Shown here in pieces: positions 10,064 to 19,982 of a stretch of 21,083 nt of DNA (the stretch's first letter is position 1; each line of letters opens with the position of its first letter). Below the pieces are notes generated by a model. It was not told the DNA's origin and searched no databases. It was given only the letters and a program-made list of their open reading frames with translations. Source of the DNA: Euprymna scolopes. Its lineage: Eukaryota > Mollusca > Cephalopoda > Sepiida > Sepiolidae. Both the position numbers and the translations under genes were made by a program. Where the stretch lies: positions 24,450,722 through 24,471,804 of the forward strand of contig CM044524.1 of the NCBI GenBank assembly GCA_024364805.1, read 5' to 3'.

Positions 10064-11066
10064 TTAATTGAAATAAGAACCATTAGAATCGACACCGTTT
10101 TGCTAAAAGGAACAAGTTTATTTATTCCGTTAGCATAGAAATCCAGAGTTCCGGAAGCTATGAAGTCATTGAAAGGCGATTTGGCATCATCTGAATTTTT
10201 GTAGCATTTTTTGTGCAGGAAGTTGTCAAGATGCTTAAAAAAGTCATAATTGGTGGGCTAGAAGTCCAGTGAACATGGCGTGTGGGGCGGGGTCTCGTAG
10301 CCCAATTCGTTCAGCTTCTGCAGAGTCAGTTTAGCAACAAGTGGGCGAGCCTTGTCATGAAGAATTTGTGCCTTTATATTGACCAATCCTGGCCGCATAC
10401 AGTGGAGCTTCTGGTATATTTCGTTAATTTGTCAGCAGTACTTCGCCATAGTTGTTTTGCCCAGATTCAAGACCTTTTATGGATGAGACTGGGAGCAGAC
10501 CACCAAACAGTCACCATAACTTTTTTTGGTGCAATATCAACTTCAGGAAGTATTGTGGAGATTCTCTGGCATTCAACTACTGTGCTCAACGTTGCCAGTT
10601 GTTGCAGAGGCTCCACTTCTCATCACATGTCACAATCCACTCGAGAAATGGGTCGTTTTTATTGCCCAGGAGTGCAGAAGACACCTCAAAATAACAATTT
10701 TATTATCGTTTAATTCATGCAGCACCAATTTATATAACTTTTTTGACTTCCTTATTTGATTTAAAAGGTGAACAGCTGTTGAGTGGTCGACCTCAAGTTC
10801 AACAGCAACTTATCGTATGGTTTTGCAAGGATTGGTTACAATTAAGTCTTTCAAATGTTCGTTATCAACCGCAGTCAGTCGGCTGCAACAGTCTTCATCT
10901 TCAAGGCTCTTGTCATGATTGCAAAATTTCGTGAACAACCATTGTGGCACACGTTTGTTAGAGGTTCCTAGGCCAAATGCATTATTGATATCATGAGCTG
11001 TCTAAGCAGCTTTTCAGACTAGTATCAACTGGAACAAGAGAATCATGCGATTTGAATTTTGTCCAT
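10064..11066 (-). pseudogene. mariner transposase pseudogene (Hsmar1/SETMAR-like, DD34N)
   Basis: Cut-and-paste transposase that would bind the terminal repeats and cut DNA in the nucleus. The start ATG is at 11066 (MDKIQI) and the stop at 10064-10066 after VDSNGSYFN, so the reading unit is about 1,003 bp against about 343 codons for Hsmar1. Visible blocks are helix-turn-helix 1 (TAHDINNAFGLGTSNKR, QWLFTKFC), helix-turn-helix 2 (VAVELEVDHSTAV), IVTCDEKW with the first catalytic D (codon 10622-10624), KKVMVTVWWSA, ILHDKARP with the second D (codon 10354-10356), PTNYDFFKHLDNF, and GINKLV. The third acid, 34 residues after the second, is N (codon 10249-10251), the same D-to-N change known from human SETMAR. 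At least four frameshifts and about seven stops break the frame. All domains are in order, so this is a decayed full-length copy and not a fusion. Confidence 0.93.
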
Positions 11067-11223
11067 GCTGTGGAAAAGCCTGTAAAAAATTAATGAAGAG
11101 ATTGAGAATGGTAACGAATAACAGGATTCGATAGAGTGAAAAAGGCACTTGAAAATGATATGTAACATGGCTATATATATCAATGAATTAATTCAGAAAT
11201 CATATATAAAAGTAACATATGTG

Positions 11224-11254
11224 AGAAAACGATATCGTTTTTGCACCAATCTAA
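11224..11254 (-). repeat. mariner right terminal inverted repeat
   Basis: Reads TTAGATTGGTGCAAAAACGA inward from 11254 on the minus strand and is followed outside by TA. It is the better preserved tip, with the expected TTAG start. Confidence 0.9.
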
Positions 11255-11256
11255 TA

Positions 11257-13479
11257 ATTATTGGAAATAATAAGATTCAGAAACTAAAAGAATAGTTTCC
11301 ATGATGGATGATATTGGCTCAGTAAAACTTTGTTAACGAGTTACGACATCCAAAAAGTACACAATGAAAACTAGATCTTTTGACATGGAAGAATGAAATC
11401 CTTATTTATATTGCTTAATTCTTTATTTGTTGGTTTTTATGTTTTTATCTAATTAGCAACTATTATGTTGGTCGTAAATATTGTACTTTTTTCACTAGAT
11501 TGTTTGCTTAAGTTTGATTGTACTGTGAACACATATCTTGCATGTCACCTCCCCACAGTCTGCTGTTAAAAATAATCCTAAATAGTAGCCTTTTATTCCA
11601 AGTAGCAATATTTATTTTCTGAAGGAAAAAAGTAAAAACAAAGGCTGTTTCTATTTATGTTCAATATTTAATTGTTTGTTGAGGATGAAAAGACCAATAA
11701 ACTTATTAGGATTTTAAAGTATATTGTTTTCCAATAAACTGACACCCAAGACATGAGGCCACAGAAGATTATCAAGACCAGAGGCTACAATACATGGTAA
11801 TCATTGTTTGTGATCAAATATGTAGAAGATTGTTGTAAAGGGAACTATTGATTACCTTTTAAGAACTAAACAGATGTGAAGTAGAAAGTTAGCTTCCATT
11901 TTTTAAGTTTCTCCTAGCATACACAGAAAAATTTAGCCCCGTTTTTATAAAAAATATGGAGACCTATCATCTATTCATAGTGAAGTGTGAACTTTGACAT
12001 TTTACATAACTAGCAAGTCTTCAATGACTTCCTTACGTTTATCGGACAGAAAACATTTAACTACAGGTTTTTATTTCTCAAAAGTTGGGTATGTAGAGAA
12101 ATGAGCCACTTAAAGCCGGGGTGGCAACTTAGAAAAGCCAGTTCAACCACACAAGAAAAATAGAGTTTGGGAACATTAAGAACACAAAAAATAGAGTAAA
12201 ATAGGGTAGTCAATAGCTAATATTATGTCACCTAATAGTAATACTAACACTAACGTCACCTAATAGTGAAAAAAATTCTAATCTGCTATTTTACCCACAT
12301 TTATTAACTTCTGAAGAAAGAAAGAGAATGAGTAGAGTTTGGTAGATGGGAAATTAAACCATGGCAGAACATATTGAAAATGAAACAGGAGGAGAGGCAA
12401 TAACTATTAAACATATCAAAAGAACCCAAACCAAACTGAAATGGCAATGTAAAAAGACAAATATACAGAAAAAGGTTTTAAAAATTCCAAGTGCTCATTT
12501 CCCGCATCCAAAATCCAGTCTTCAATCCCTTTAAAAATGTCCGCATCATTTCATCTTATGAAAAATCGAACTTCAATACACCCATTTAAAATCAGGATCA
12601 ACAAGGATATCACGCCCCAAGTTACTTAAAAAATGACTAGCTTATGTTTCTCAAAGATGCAGACAGAAACTTCAGCCCAAAATTGTACTTTCATTTTTTA
12701 CCGCTCCCATTTCGAAGAGTTTAAATAAATTGAATTTCCTCAGCTCAGAAGAGCAGCTTATCATTTTATTTCGCTTAAACCTTAAATCCATGCCCTCTAT
12801 TCCTCTATGAAAACACCAACCCTCAGTTCTTCCACTTGGAATTATCAAACATTACAGATACATATTATCCCTTCTTCTTTTCCACATGAAGATTGATATG
12901 CTCTCTCCGTCTCATCATGAAAAGTTTTAGAGTTAAGGAAGTAGACAGGAGTTGATAGGAATCGCCTTTAGCTTCGCAAATTCAACAAAGTGTTAACCGT
13001 AATAAGTACTAAAAGGTGGTTGGGAAGAAGCCTCAGGAAAAATATTTCTTTTAAAATTATCCCCTGATAATTATAAAGGATCATGTTTATAAAATATTAC
13101 ATAAATCTTCTTTTGGGAAATTTCCAGTAAAAATACTCTTTTGCTTATGAGAGAGCTAGATGAAGTATTTTGTTAGATGCTGGTGGCTTGTCCTAAGATA
13201 GTTTTATCCATATTCACACAGGCTTATATTTCATGGGATAAGCTATTAGCAACTTGGCCCAATTAATATTCATTTCTGATGATCAACCCTAAGCACTACA
13301 ATTGCACTCAATCTCGTAAATGTGAACATCTAAGTTATCATAGCCTGTTTCTATAAATTGTGGGCTTGGTAGCACATTCAACACCTTGAAGTGGATATAT
13401 GCTGCTAAAAATATATCTACTTTAGTCAGAGAAATGCTGCATGTGGACTTTGATATTCAGCATAATTTGATGTTCATTT
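11257..13479. other. long gene-free stretch
   Basis: I see no supported gene, element or structured repeat in these 2.2 kb. Composition is AT-rich with scattered less AT-rich patches (12080-12130, 12880-12980, 13180-13380). Stops are frequent in all frames. Parts could be very old element debris beyond recognition by eye. Confidence 0.4.
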
Positions 13480-13745
13480 GAGTGTATTAGCCTGGATAGT
13501 AAAATGCTCTTCAGATATTATTGTGTCGTTTTTGAGTTTGGATATGAGAGATTTTGCGTTTTTAATGTTACCATAAAAGATAAGGCATTTAGACGCATGA
13601 GGTTTTATGCACCCAATGCTCATTCTGAGCTTGATTTATTTTTTCAGCTAATCAAACAACTCATGATAACTTCTCAGATGCTTATCTTAGTGAACGACTG
13701 GGACATGATCCTGATTTAGATTGTAAAGTAGATTCACATATCTAA
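13480..13745 (+). pseudogene. LINE endonuclease (APE-type) fragment
   Basis: The reading frame from 13504 gives VFNVTIKDKAFRRMRFYAPN, then ELDLFFQLIKQLMITSQMLI and LVNDWDMIL. This matches the non-LTR retrotransposon endonuclease pattern (VLDVTIKDKAFR-x-VYAPN ... FFRRI-x-PFL ... LVGDWNAVLDPDLD). Key family residues of the catalytic Y-x-PN and GDWN blocks are visible, with N-D-W-D in place of G-D-W-N. After DWDMI the frame shifts by one base and continues as DPDLDCKVDS. The fragment stops where gypsy integrase sequence begins. The rest of the LINE is absent, so this is a scrap; the strand is opposite to the LINE piece at 8507-8985. Confidence 0.75.
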
Positions 13746-15905
13746 TCATTCCCGATTTCCACTTTTAGTAATAGACGAATATTCTCCCCTTTGTCTTTCC
13801 TTAGATGTCACCAGAAACCGTTATAAAACGCCTCATTCAACTCTTTGTCATGTTGGATATACCAATGTACATGCATTCAGACAGATTCAAGTTTTATGTC
13901 AGTTAAAGTGTAAATGTTCTCATAAAGATATAGAATTTCAAGTAGGCATATGATCTCCAAGGAAATGGCTAGTATAAAAGCTATAATGTTAGATTATTAA
14001 AAGCATTAAAAACACAACAGCTTCATATAAGGACAATGTTTTGCTAGATGAATAGTAATTAATACACACATTGCTTTAAAAACTGTGAATGGTACACACC
14101 ATGAATGGTTATTCAACTATTATTACGGACCCTAGAATGACTGTTCTCTTTAACATAACGATCATCACCAGAAATGGTTTTGAAACCAAATCTCAATTAT
14201 GGAAATATGACCCTATATAAAGAAGGCAGATTTTATAGAAGTTAATTCTCGTCATGTGAATGTTTATGTTCAAAGCAGCAAACAATATTATCACTGTGGT
14301 TTTGTTCCAGCAGTTAATGTACAACACTTTACTCCTGAAATACAAGAATCTGGCTTATTTATTATAAAGTCAGATACGTTAGTGTGCTAAAAAAGAGAAC
14401 TATTCTTAATCTATCTGTTTTCCGGAAGTGAATTACTTCCCTTGAGCATTCTTTTTTTTCACATCATCGTCAGCCCATGTAAAGTCTTGGCAATTTTCCA
14501 AGTTGAATAAAGCTTTATCCAACTTTGGCTTTTTCATTACAATTTATTTAACTTAGAACATAAAAATTGAGAAATACCTCAGACCCTATCAACTGAATTT
14601 GGAACACATGAAACCAAACACTGCAGATATATGGATACATTGAAAAAATCTTTATGCACTTTTCTAGAACTAGTATACAATTCTGAGCCTTCAGACGAAT
14701 TAAAACCAAATGTAGTAATCAAACTCATTTTACTGGCAATCTACAAACATATTTCAGATTTGAATGATTACCGAGTGGCTACTAACATTTTCAGAGGGAT
14801 TTTCCTCCAGCTGTAAAACATTATTTTCTGCTAGGGATTTACAGGTTACCTAGCAACAACAGGCAAATGAGAACATTGACAAGTATTTGCAGTCTATGAA
14901 AGGACTTGCCAGCGACTGTGATTCCTAGGTAGTGACAGTCACACAGGCGAAAGATGATTACATCAGGTATGCATTTATTAACAAGATATTGTTAATTCAT
15001 ATCAAACAGACTCCTGGAAAACAGAACCCTTGATTTGTGTGTAGCATATGACCAGGCTTTTACACTAGAAGTAGCCCAGAGACAGCTAACTTCTATCATC
15101 TAATTCGGCTACTTATCTGCCTCTCTGACCAGATGCAGAAACAGAAGTTGATGTCGACCAGTTGGTGTGCATTGAGTAACTCAGTCACGGCCAACTCTGC
15201 ACTGAAATGTTTCTTTTTTGGAAAATGAAAGCACGGAATAGCTTGCCAAAAATCAATATGTATTAACTGTAAAAAGAAAGATCATTTTGCATGAGTAGCT
15301 GCTATAGACGATGGTAAGTCAACATTATTCAGTGGAAATACCATTCTTTTGGAGGAACTCCTTCCCCCACTCAATGTTTGTAGACTAACCACCATTAAAA
15401 ACGCTCCTTGCCCCTCTCTCTTTTATAAATTTTACCCCTGACTGTCGCCCAAAGTAGTTAAATTCAGGAGAATACCCTACCAGGTGCAGAATTTATTCAG
15501 TCTGAAATATGCTGTATGCTAAGGTATTATAGAACCCCCTCAATTCCTGTTATCAAGTACAAATGCTTCTAGCATCCCTGAAAATTACAGCAAGAAACTT
15601 GCTATGTTTTACTCCCAAATGATAAAACAATTCACTCTCCTTGAGGCTTATCCGATTTCTCAAATATAAGCCAGAAGAACAAAAATATACAGCGTTCAAA
15701 ACTTCTAGTTCACTATATCAGTTTCATCAAATTTTGTTTGGAGTAACCAATGGAATAGCAAGTTTCCAACAAGTCATTGATAATGTCATCAATTGAGAAG
15801 AACTCAAAGGAATTTCTGTCTAAATGATAATGTTACAATATGTGGAGAAAATCAAGCTAAGCATAGCACAAACTTGAAAAGGTTTATGAGTTCTGCCATA
15901 GGTGT
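13745..15905 (+). mobile_element. Ty3/gypsy fossil 2: integrase end, probable LTR, then gag and reverse transcriptase
   Basis: Plus-strand order: integrase core and C-terminus (13745-14350; SRFPLLVIDEYS, TVIKRLIQLFVMLDIPMY, VNVYVQSSKQYYHCGF); a non-coding junction (14360-14600); gag (14600-15200; SEPSDELKPNVVIKL, LLENRTLDLCVAYDQAFTL); a gag zinc-knuckle region (15205-15300; CINCKKKDHFA); a protease/linker area; and the start of reverse transcriptase (15480-15905; KYTAF, LYQFHQILFGVTNGIASFQ). Integrase normally comes last in a Ty3/gypsy element, so this order fits two copies in tandem sharing one LTR. The upstream copy lost its 5' part and the downstream copy its 3' part. The remnant is thoroughly broken (well over ten disabling changes) and old. 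It appears to be a different lineage from fossil 1. Confidence 0.75.
14390..14600 (+). repeat. probable shared LTR/leader between the two gypsy 2 copies
   Basis: Non-coding segment between the integrase end and the gag start. A purine run (AAAAAAGAGAA, about 14388-14398) precedes it, as a polypurine tract would, and AATAAAGC lies near 14506-14513. Exact LTR ends, target repeats and primer-binding site cannot be fixed without another copy. Confidence 0.35.
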
Positions 15906-16399
15906 GTTAGAATTTGGGGGGAAACTTTGACACCCCTAACACAAAACTGCGATTAAAATATAAAAAAAACTCGTCATTTCTCTTTTTAATGTGGGTTGTT
16001 TATTTGCTTTATGGAATATACTTCCAAAATAAACTAATAAAATTGTTTAAAAAATAATATTTCTATTATTTTTTATTTAAAAAAAACAGTGTTTACAAAG
16101 TGCCTGCGCGCGTTCATGCAGATATGCGTAATGAAATCAATTGAATTTTATGAGTTAAATATTTTTCAATTTTTAAACTTTAAAAATCTATCCAAATTTT
16201 TCTATGGGTTCAATTATTACGATATTTTCAGGGTTAATGTGAAATTTTATGCTCTTTCCAATAAACCAAATATAATATTTTAGACAAACGTTTTTTTTTG
16301 AAATGTCTATTAAAATTTTAATAATTAATTTATGTACCAAAGTTTTATATATCACAAATTGAAGATCAATAAAGAAAATATTCTAATTTAAAACAAAAA
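15906..16399. other. AT-rich DNA between gypsy fossil 2 and repeat R1
   Basis: Begins with TTAGAATTTGGGGGGAAAC just past the last recognisable reverse-transcriptase text, then long A/T runs. A GC patch GTGCCTGCGCGCG lies at 16099-16111. It may be the left end of R1 copy 2, as the corresponding area before copy 1 is similarly A/T-rich, but I could not establish collinearity there. Confidence 0.35.
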
Positions 16400-17230
16400 A
16401 TATAGTTTTTTTTTAGATTTATCTCAGTCCAAAGTGTAAAACCTATTTAAAAAAAAAAAACACCTTGATTTTTGTTTTTGTTTTTTTTTTAAATTTTTTA
16501 TGCTTATATCGTCAAGTAAATACTGAACACTGACGGCAAATTTTTCTATTTCATTCCATGTTTTCTTTTTTTTTAGATATTAAAAAAAAATTCAGTTGAT
16601 AAAGAAGTATTAAAATATATCAATCAAAAACTCCTGTATTTCATTAAGAGAATTAAAAAAAACAAAACAATTGATGAACTGGATTTTTTGTTTTAGGGGA
16701 AAAGCTTATAAGTCAATGTGCATTTCTTTTTAACTACGGAGGACGAAAAATACTAATTTTTTAACACATGCAATAAAAAAAGAGACATTATTTATGTCCC
16801 TTTCATGAATCCATATTTGATAAATTTCATATTTGCAGGAGGAGCTCTTTTAAGCTTGGCACAAAATACGTTACGAAAATACGATTTTCCACGACTTTCG
16901 CTTTAAAAAATTGTTTTATTTAAAAAAAAATACATGGAATTTAAAATATAGATATGGATAAATTCTTAACAATGAAGAATGGAACTACCCATCTAATAGT
17001 ATTTTTTTTTAGGTAAGTGTTTTCTGGCATTTATATATATATATATACATATATTTATAAGCAAGTCAAAATATGTTGATTTTCTTTATATATTTTTTAA
17101 AGAAAGACGCTTTAAAAGAAAACAAATATTGCATAATTTGCTATAAAACCTGTTATTTTTTAAAACATTTAATTGAAACAAAATTAGGATTTGAATTACA
17201 TTTTTATATGAGCTTTTTTATAAGCTTCGA
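16400..17230. repeat. dispersed repeat family R1, copy 2
   Basis: Direct, collinear partner of 410-1180; matching blocks are listed there. In both copies AAATACATGGAAT is followed about 80 bp later by AGGTAAGT. A TA dinucleotide run (about 17033-17053) lies inside this copy only. No coding capacity. Confidence 0.6.
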
Positions 17231-18149
17231 AAAATAGTAAGTTGAATTATTAAAGTTCTAATCATCATTTTTAATGGCCACTTTCTGATACACCTAGTGC
17301 TGCTACGACTAAGTATAAACTGACATTGAATGAAAACAAGTGCCACTACTCTCTCGCCTCTGTAGACATACTATAAGCCAAGGTTTAGTAAAATCTGACT
17401 GACAGACTCAAGAAAAAAAATACTTATACACTTATGTTACCGTGCTCAAATAATAACGACATTATTTTATAAAAACATTCTTAACATGGGGAAGGGAGAG
17501 TGTTTTTCTGTACTTCCACCTAACAATTAAATAATAAAAAAAATATTGTGAACTCATATTTAACTTGAAAATACTATTTACAAAATAGCACGGTGACATA
17601 AGTGCATAAGCACACACACACACACAACAGGCCCATGTTCTACATAATAACCTGTACATTTTTTTCATGTAGGGTGGGAAACTGCTCCTGTTTACATAAA
17701 AACTTAGTGCTGGCTTGTTTGAGACAATCGTCGTAAAAAGGACACAAAATATCAAATTGATGTAGTAATACTAATACTTACTTTTAGTTGATAATGTGCG
17801 TTCTAGAAAGGATGATTTTTAAATCGTGACTCGCTTTTTTGAGGTTCGCAGAAAACGAAAATAAGCAAAAAATATAATAGAAAAATTATTTAGAATTCCT
17901 TAGTGAATACTACGGGGAAAACTCAATATTATTTTATCGATTATTTGGCAGTTGAACTCATTATACTCTTTTTTTATGGAGATCAAAAACTCGAACAACG
18001 CGGTGATTGAAAGACAATCTCCACTATACATAAAAGTTCCGACTTGTTTCATATAATATTTACGTTTATTTACTTATATATTGAAAATAAACAACTGTTA
18101 AAAGCGATTCATTTTAGTTTGAATACAAAGTTCGTTCAGAATGCGTGCA
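17231..18149. other. unassigned DNA with a CA microsatellite
   Basis: A (CA)n run of about seven units lies near 17610-17626. Nothing else is recognised. Minus-strand reading across the CA run gives a 97-codon frame without family resemblance. Short text near 17800-17880 is less A/T-rich but is not coding as far as I can see. Confidence 0.4.
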
Positions 18150-18287
18150 AAAAATGTCCGACATAATAGGATCACGTTTTAGGAGGATAATTGCTTAAAA
18201 ATAGAAAATTAAAGAAAATATTAAGGTAGATATAGTTTTAAAACGAGCCCCACCTCCAAAAGAAAATAAATTTGTATATTTTTAGGT
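18150..18287. repeat. repeat family R3, copy 1
   Basis: AAAAATGTCCGA (18150-18161) and AATTAAAGAAAATATTAAGG (from 18207), followed by AGTTTTAAAACGAGCCCCAC and AAATTTGTATATTTTTAG, recur in order at 18505-18610. This copy has about 45 bp between the first two blocks that copy 2 lacks. Confidence 0.7.
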
Positions 18288-18504
18288 AATAATGCACATC
18301 CCATAATATTTAAAAAATATTTTTACATGTTTATTGTTTAAAAAAAATTTAAATTGATTTTTCTAAGTTTTCGTTTTCTACCTAGCGTTTTGGCTTTTAA
18401 AGTAGTTTTTGCTGTTTAAACTTATTTTAAAGAGTTTATTTAGTTAAAAAGAAATAACAAGTAATATCGCACTCGACATTACTTAGTAAATAATTTTAAA
18501 CAAA

Positions 18505-18610
18505 AAAAATGTCCGAAAATTAAAGAAAATACTGAGGTAGAAATAGTTTTAAAACGAGCCTCCTAGTCCTCCTCCACCTCCAAAATAAAATAAATTTGTA
18601 TATTTTTAAA
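18505..18610. repeat. repeat family R3, copy 2
   Basis: Direct partner of 18150-18287. It carries an extra ~12 bp (TCCTAGTCCTCC) in the middle and leads directly into repeat R4. Confidence 0.7.
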
Positions 18611-18632
18611 TACTGCACAAGTGCCCCCGCAA

Positions 18633-19057
18633 CGACTTTTAAACGATACCCTCTCCTCCTGGCTTTCGAAATAATAACGTTATTATTTCAACGCGGTAGC
18701 AAAATTACATAAGACCGTGTTTTCTTTTTTGTTGTTTTGTAATAATACAAGAATTATTTAATCTGAATTAATTCTTCTGGATAAAATAATTGCTTTCTTT
18801 TATAATACGTGTTTTCTATCTTTATTTTTGTTTCGTGTTAAAAGTGTTAAAACTAGAGTATTTTTTTAAATAAATATTTGGCTACGTTTTTCGTATCTTG
18901 ACGCCATGATCAAGTTTATTTTTTAAGCAAGAGTTAAAAATATTTTTTTTAAATATTATGAGGGTGCATAGTCTCTTTTAAAAACAATATCTCCTTCAAG
19001 ACGGTAATAAAATGTGTTTTCCATCGATATTTATTTAATAAGGGACCAGTTTTCCTA
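18633..19057. repeat. repeat family R4, copy 1
   Basis: About 425 bp. It runs from GACTTTTAAACGATACCCTC through GGCTTTCGAAATAATAACG, AATACGTGTTTTC, TTTAAATATTATGAGGGTGC and ATATCTCCTTCAAGACGGT to AAGGGACCAGTTTTCCTA. It is closely matched by 20405-21049 in the same orientation. No coding content. Confidence 0.88.
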
Positions 19058-19080
19058 CCTAGCAAAAAGGGGGGATTTTT

Positions 19081-19154
19081 CCGGGTACGAGTTTTCTGGG
19101 TACGGGTCTTCCGGAGACGAGTTTTCCCGGTACGAGTTTTCCGGGCACCATTTT
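19081..19154. repeat. 15-bp minisatellite, five units
   Basis: Units CCGGGTACGAGTTTT (19081), CTGGGTACGGGTCTT (19096), CCGGAGACGAGTTTT (19111), CCCGGTACGAGTTTT (19126) and CCGGGCACCATTTT (19141, one base short). The unit length is a multiple of three, so the minus strand reads as a K-T-R repeat without stops; this is a by-product, not a gene. The array begins just right of R4 copy 1. Confidence 0.88.
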
Positions 19155-19321
19155 GAGTATCGGCATTCATTTTGCCCGTACCTAGAAATCATATATTATA
19201 TATATAAAAAAAAATACTTTAGGTTTTAACATTTCTTGTGTAATTACGAAACAAACAAAAAAAAAGAAAACACTTCTTGTATTATCAAATAACAAAACAA
19301 ATATTTTATTTAGAAAATTGA

Positions 19322-19982
19322 TACTTCACGGGGATCGTGGACCTTGCGGAAACGGTGTTTTTATTTTATGATTGTTCCCTCAAAGCGCATGCGCAAAAGG
19401 TTTTCTTTAGTTTATTTAATCACGAAAACCTTTTGAAGGTACTATTTCAGACTAAAAAAAATGGTGGGAGAAGCTTTATTTAAGTATGTATGAAAAAATA
19501 ATTTCACAAAAAATATTTAGTGGAGAAAATAATAAAAAAAAAATAAAATAAAATGGGTAAATTTCTACGACGTACACCAGCCCAGCGACCAGCGTATTTA
19601 AAATTTTATGAATGGCTTTCGGAATAAACACCCCCCAACCTCGAAAGCCGTTCTTAACATTGGGAGGTTGGGGGAGAGGTTATTCCGAAAGCCGTTCTTA
19701 ATATGGGGTGGTTCACTGGTTGGGAGTGTTTGTAACATGCTGAGGCAGGTCGTAAAATATAACATAAAATGAAATAAAAATAAAATAAAAAAAGCACGAA
19801 ATAAAAGTATGAATCAAATTTACCCTCCCCTACCCAAAGAAATTTTAAAAATAAAATAAATATATGCATGATTAAAAATAAAATCTATGCGATATATACG
19901 ACGAAAGTGAAAGAAAACGCTTTGAAGGAGCAATCGTTAAATAAAAACACCGTTTAGCAGGGTCCACGTTCCCCGTGAAGTA
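19322..19982. repeat. 660-bp imperfect palindrome (foldback-like element)
   Basis: Outer arms 19322-19387 and 19919-19982 are reverse complements with few differences: TACTTCACGGGGATCGTGG on the left, and TACTTCACGGGGAACGTGG read inward on the right. Inner arms 19614-19642 and 19664-19693 (GGCTTTCGGAATAA ... CAACCTC) enclose a 21-nt loop. Both arm pairs share the same axis near 19652-19654, so they form one nested structure. The left outer arm is interrupted after CAAAGCG by a 13-bp block carrying GCGCATGCGC. A further direct repeat, GAAAGCCGTTCTTAA, occurs at 19643 and 19688. No ORF is inside. It resembles a foldback or MITE-type element, but no target-site duplication is obvious. Confidence 0.82.
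19385..19394. promoter_or_regulatory. NRF-1-like palindrome GCGCATGCGC
   Basis: Perfect 10-bp match to the core of the NRF-1 consensus (YGCGCAYGCGCR), with A at the 3' flank. It is CpG-containing in very AT-rich DNA and present in only one arm of the palindrome. Activity unproven; no gene lies next to it. Confidence 0.35.

Larger units (their letters stand above)
9988..11254 (-). mobile_element. mariner DNA transposon (Tc1/mariner, Hsmar1/cecropia-like), complete ends, dead
   Basis: About 1,267 bp, the usual mariner length, with terminal inverted repeats at 9988-10017 and 11224-11254. Both ends begin with GATTGGTGCAAAAA, the signature of Hsmar1-type ends (TTAGGTTGGTGCAAAA). TA lies just outside the right end (11255-11256); the left flank reads TG, presumably a mutated TA. 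The transposase pseudogene lies inside on the minus strand. Decay of the frames and of one target-site copy indicates an old insertion. Non-autonomous now; it could in principle have been mobilised in trans only while a live relative existed. Confidence 0.93.

Noticed and set aside
10282-10713. 143-codon plus-strand reading frame
   Set aside because: It is antisense to the mariner transposase pseudogene, whose conserved motifs read on the minus strand.
16089-16283. 64-codon phenylalanine/asparagine-rich frame
   Set aside because: AT-rich DNA naturally gives such residues; no motif was seen and it is in no detectable gene context.
17462-17755. 97-codon minus-strand frame with cysteine/valine repeats
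   Set aside because: It runs through the CA microsatellite, has no family resemblance and shows no start context or neighbouring exon.
18949-19170. Basic minus-strand frame with repeated K-T-R residues
   Set aside because: The repeat is a by-product of the 15-bp minisatellite, whose unit length is a multiple of three; the flanking residues come from R4.
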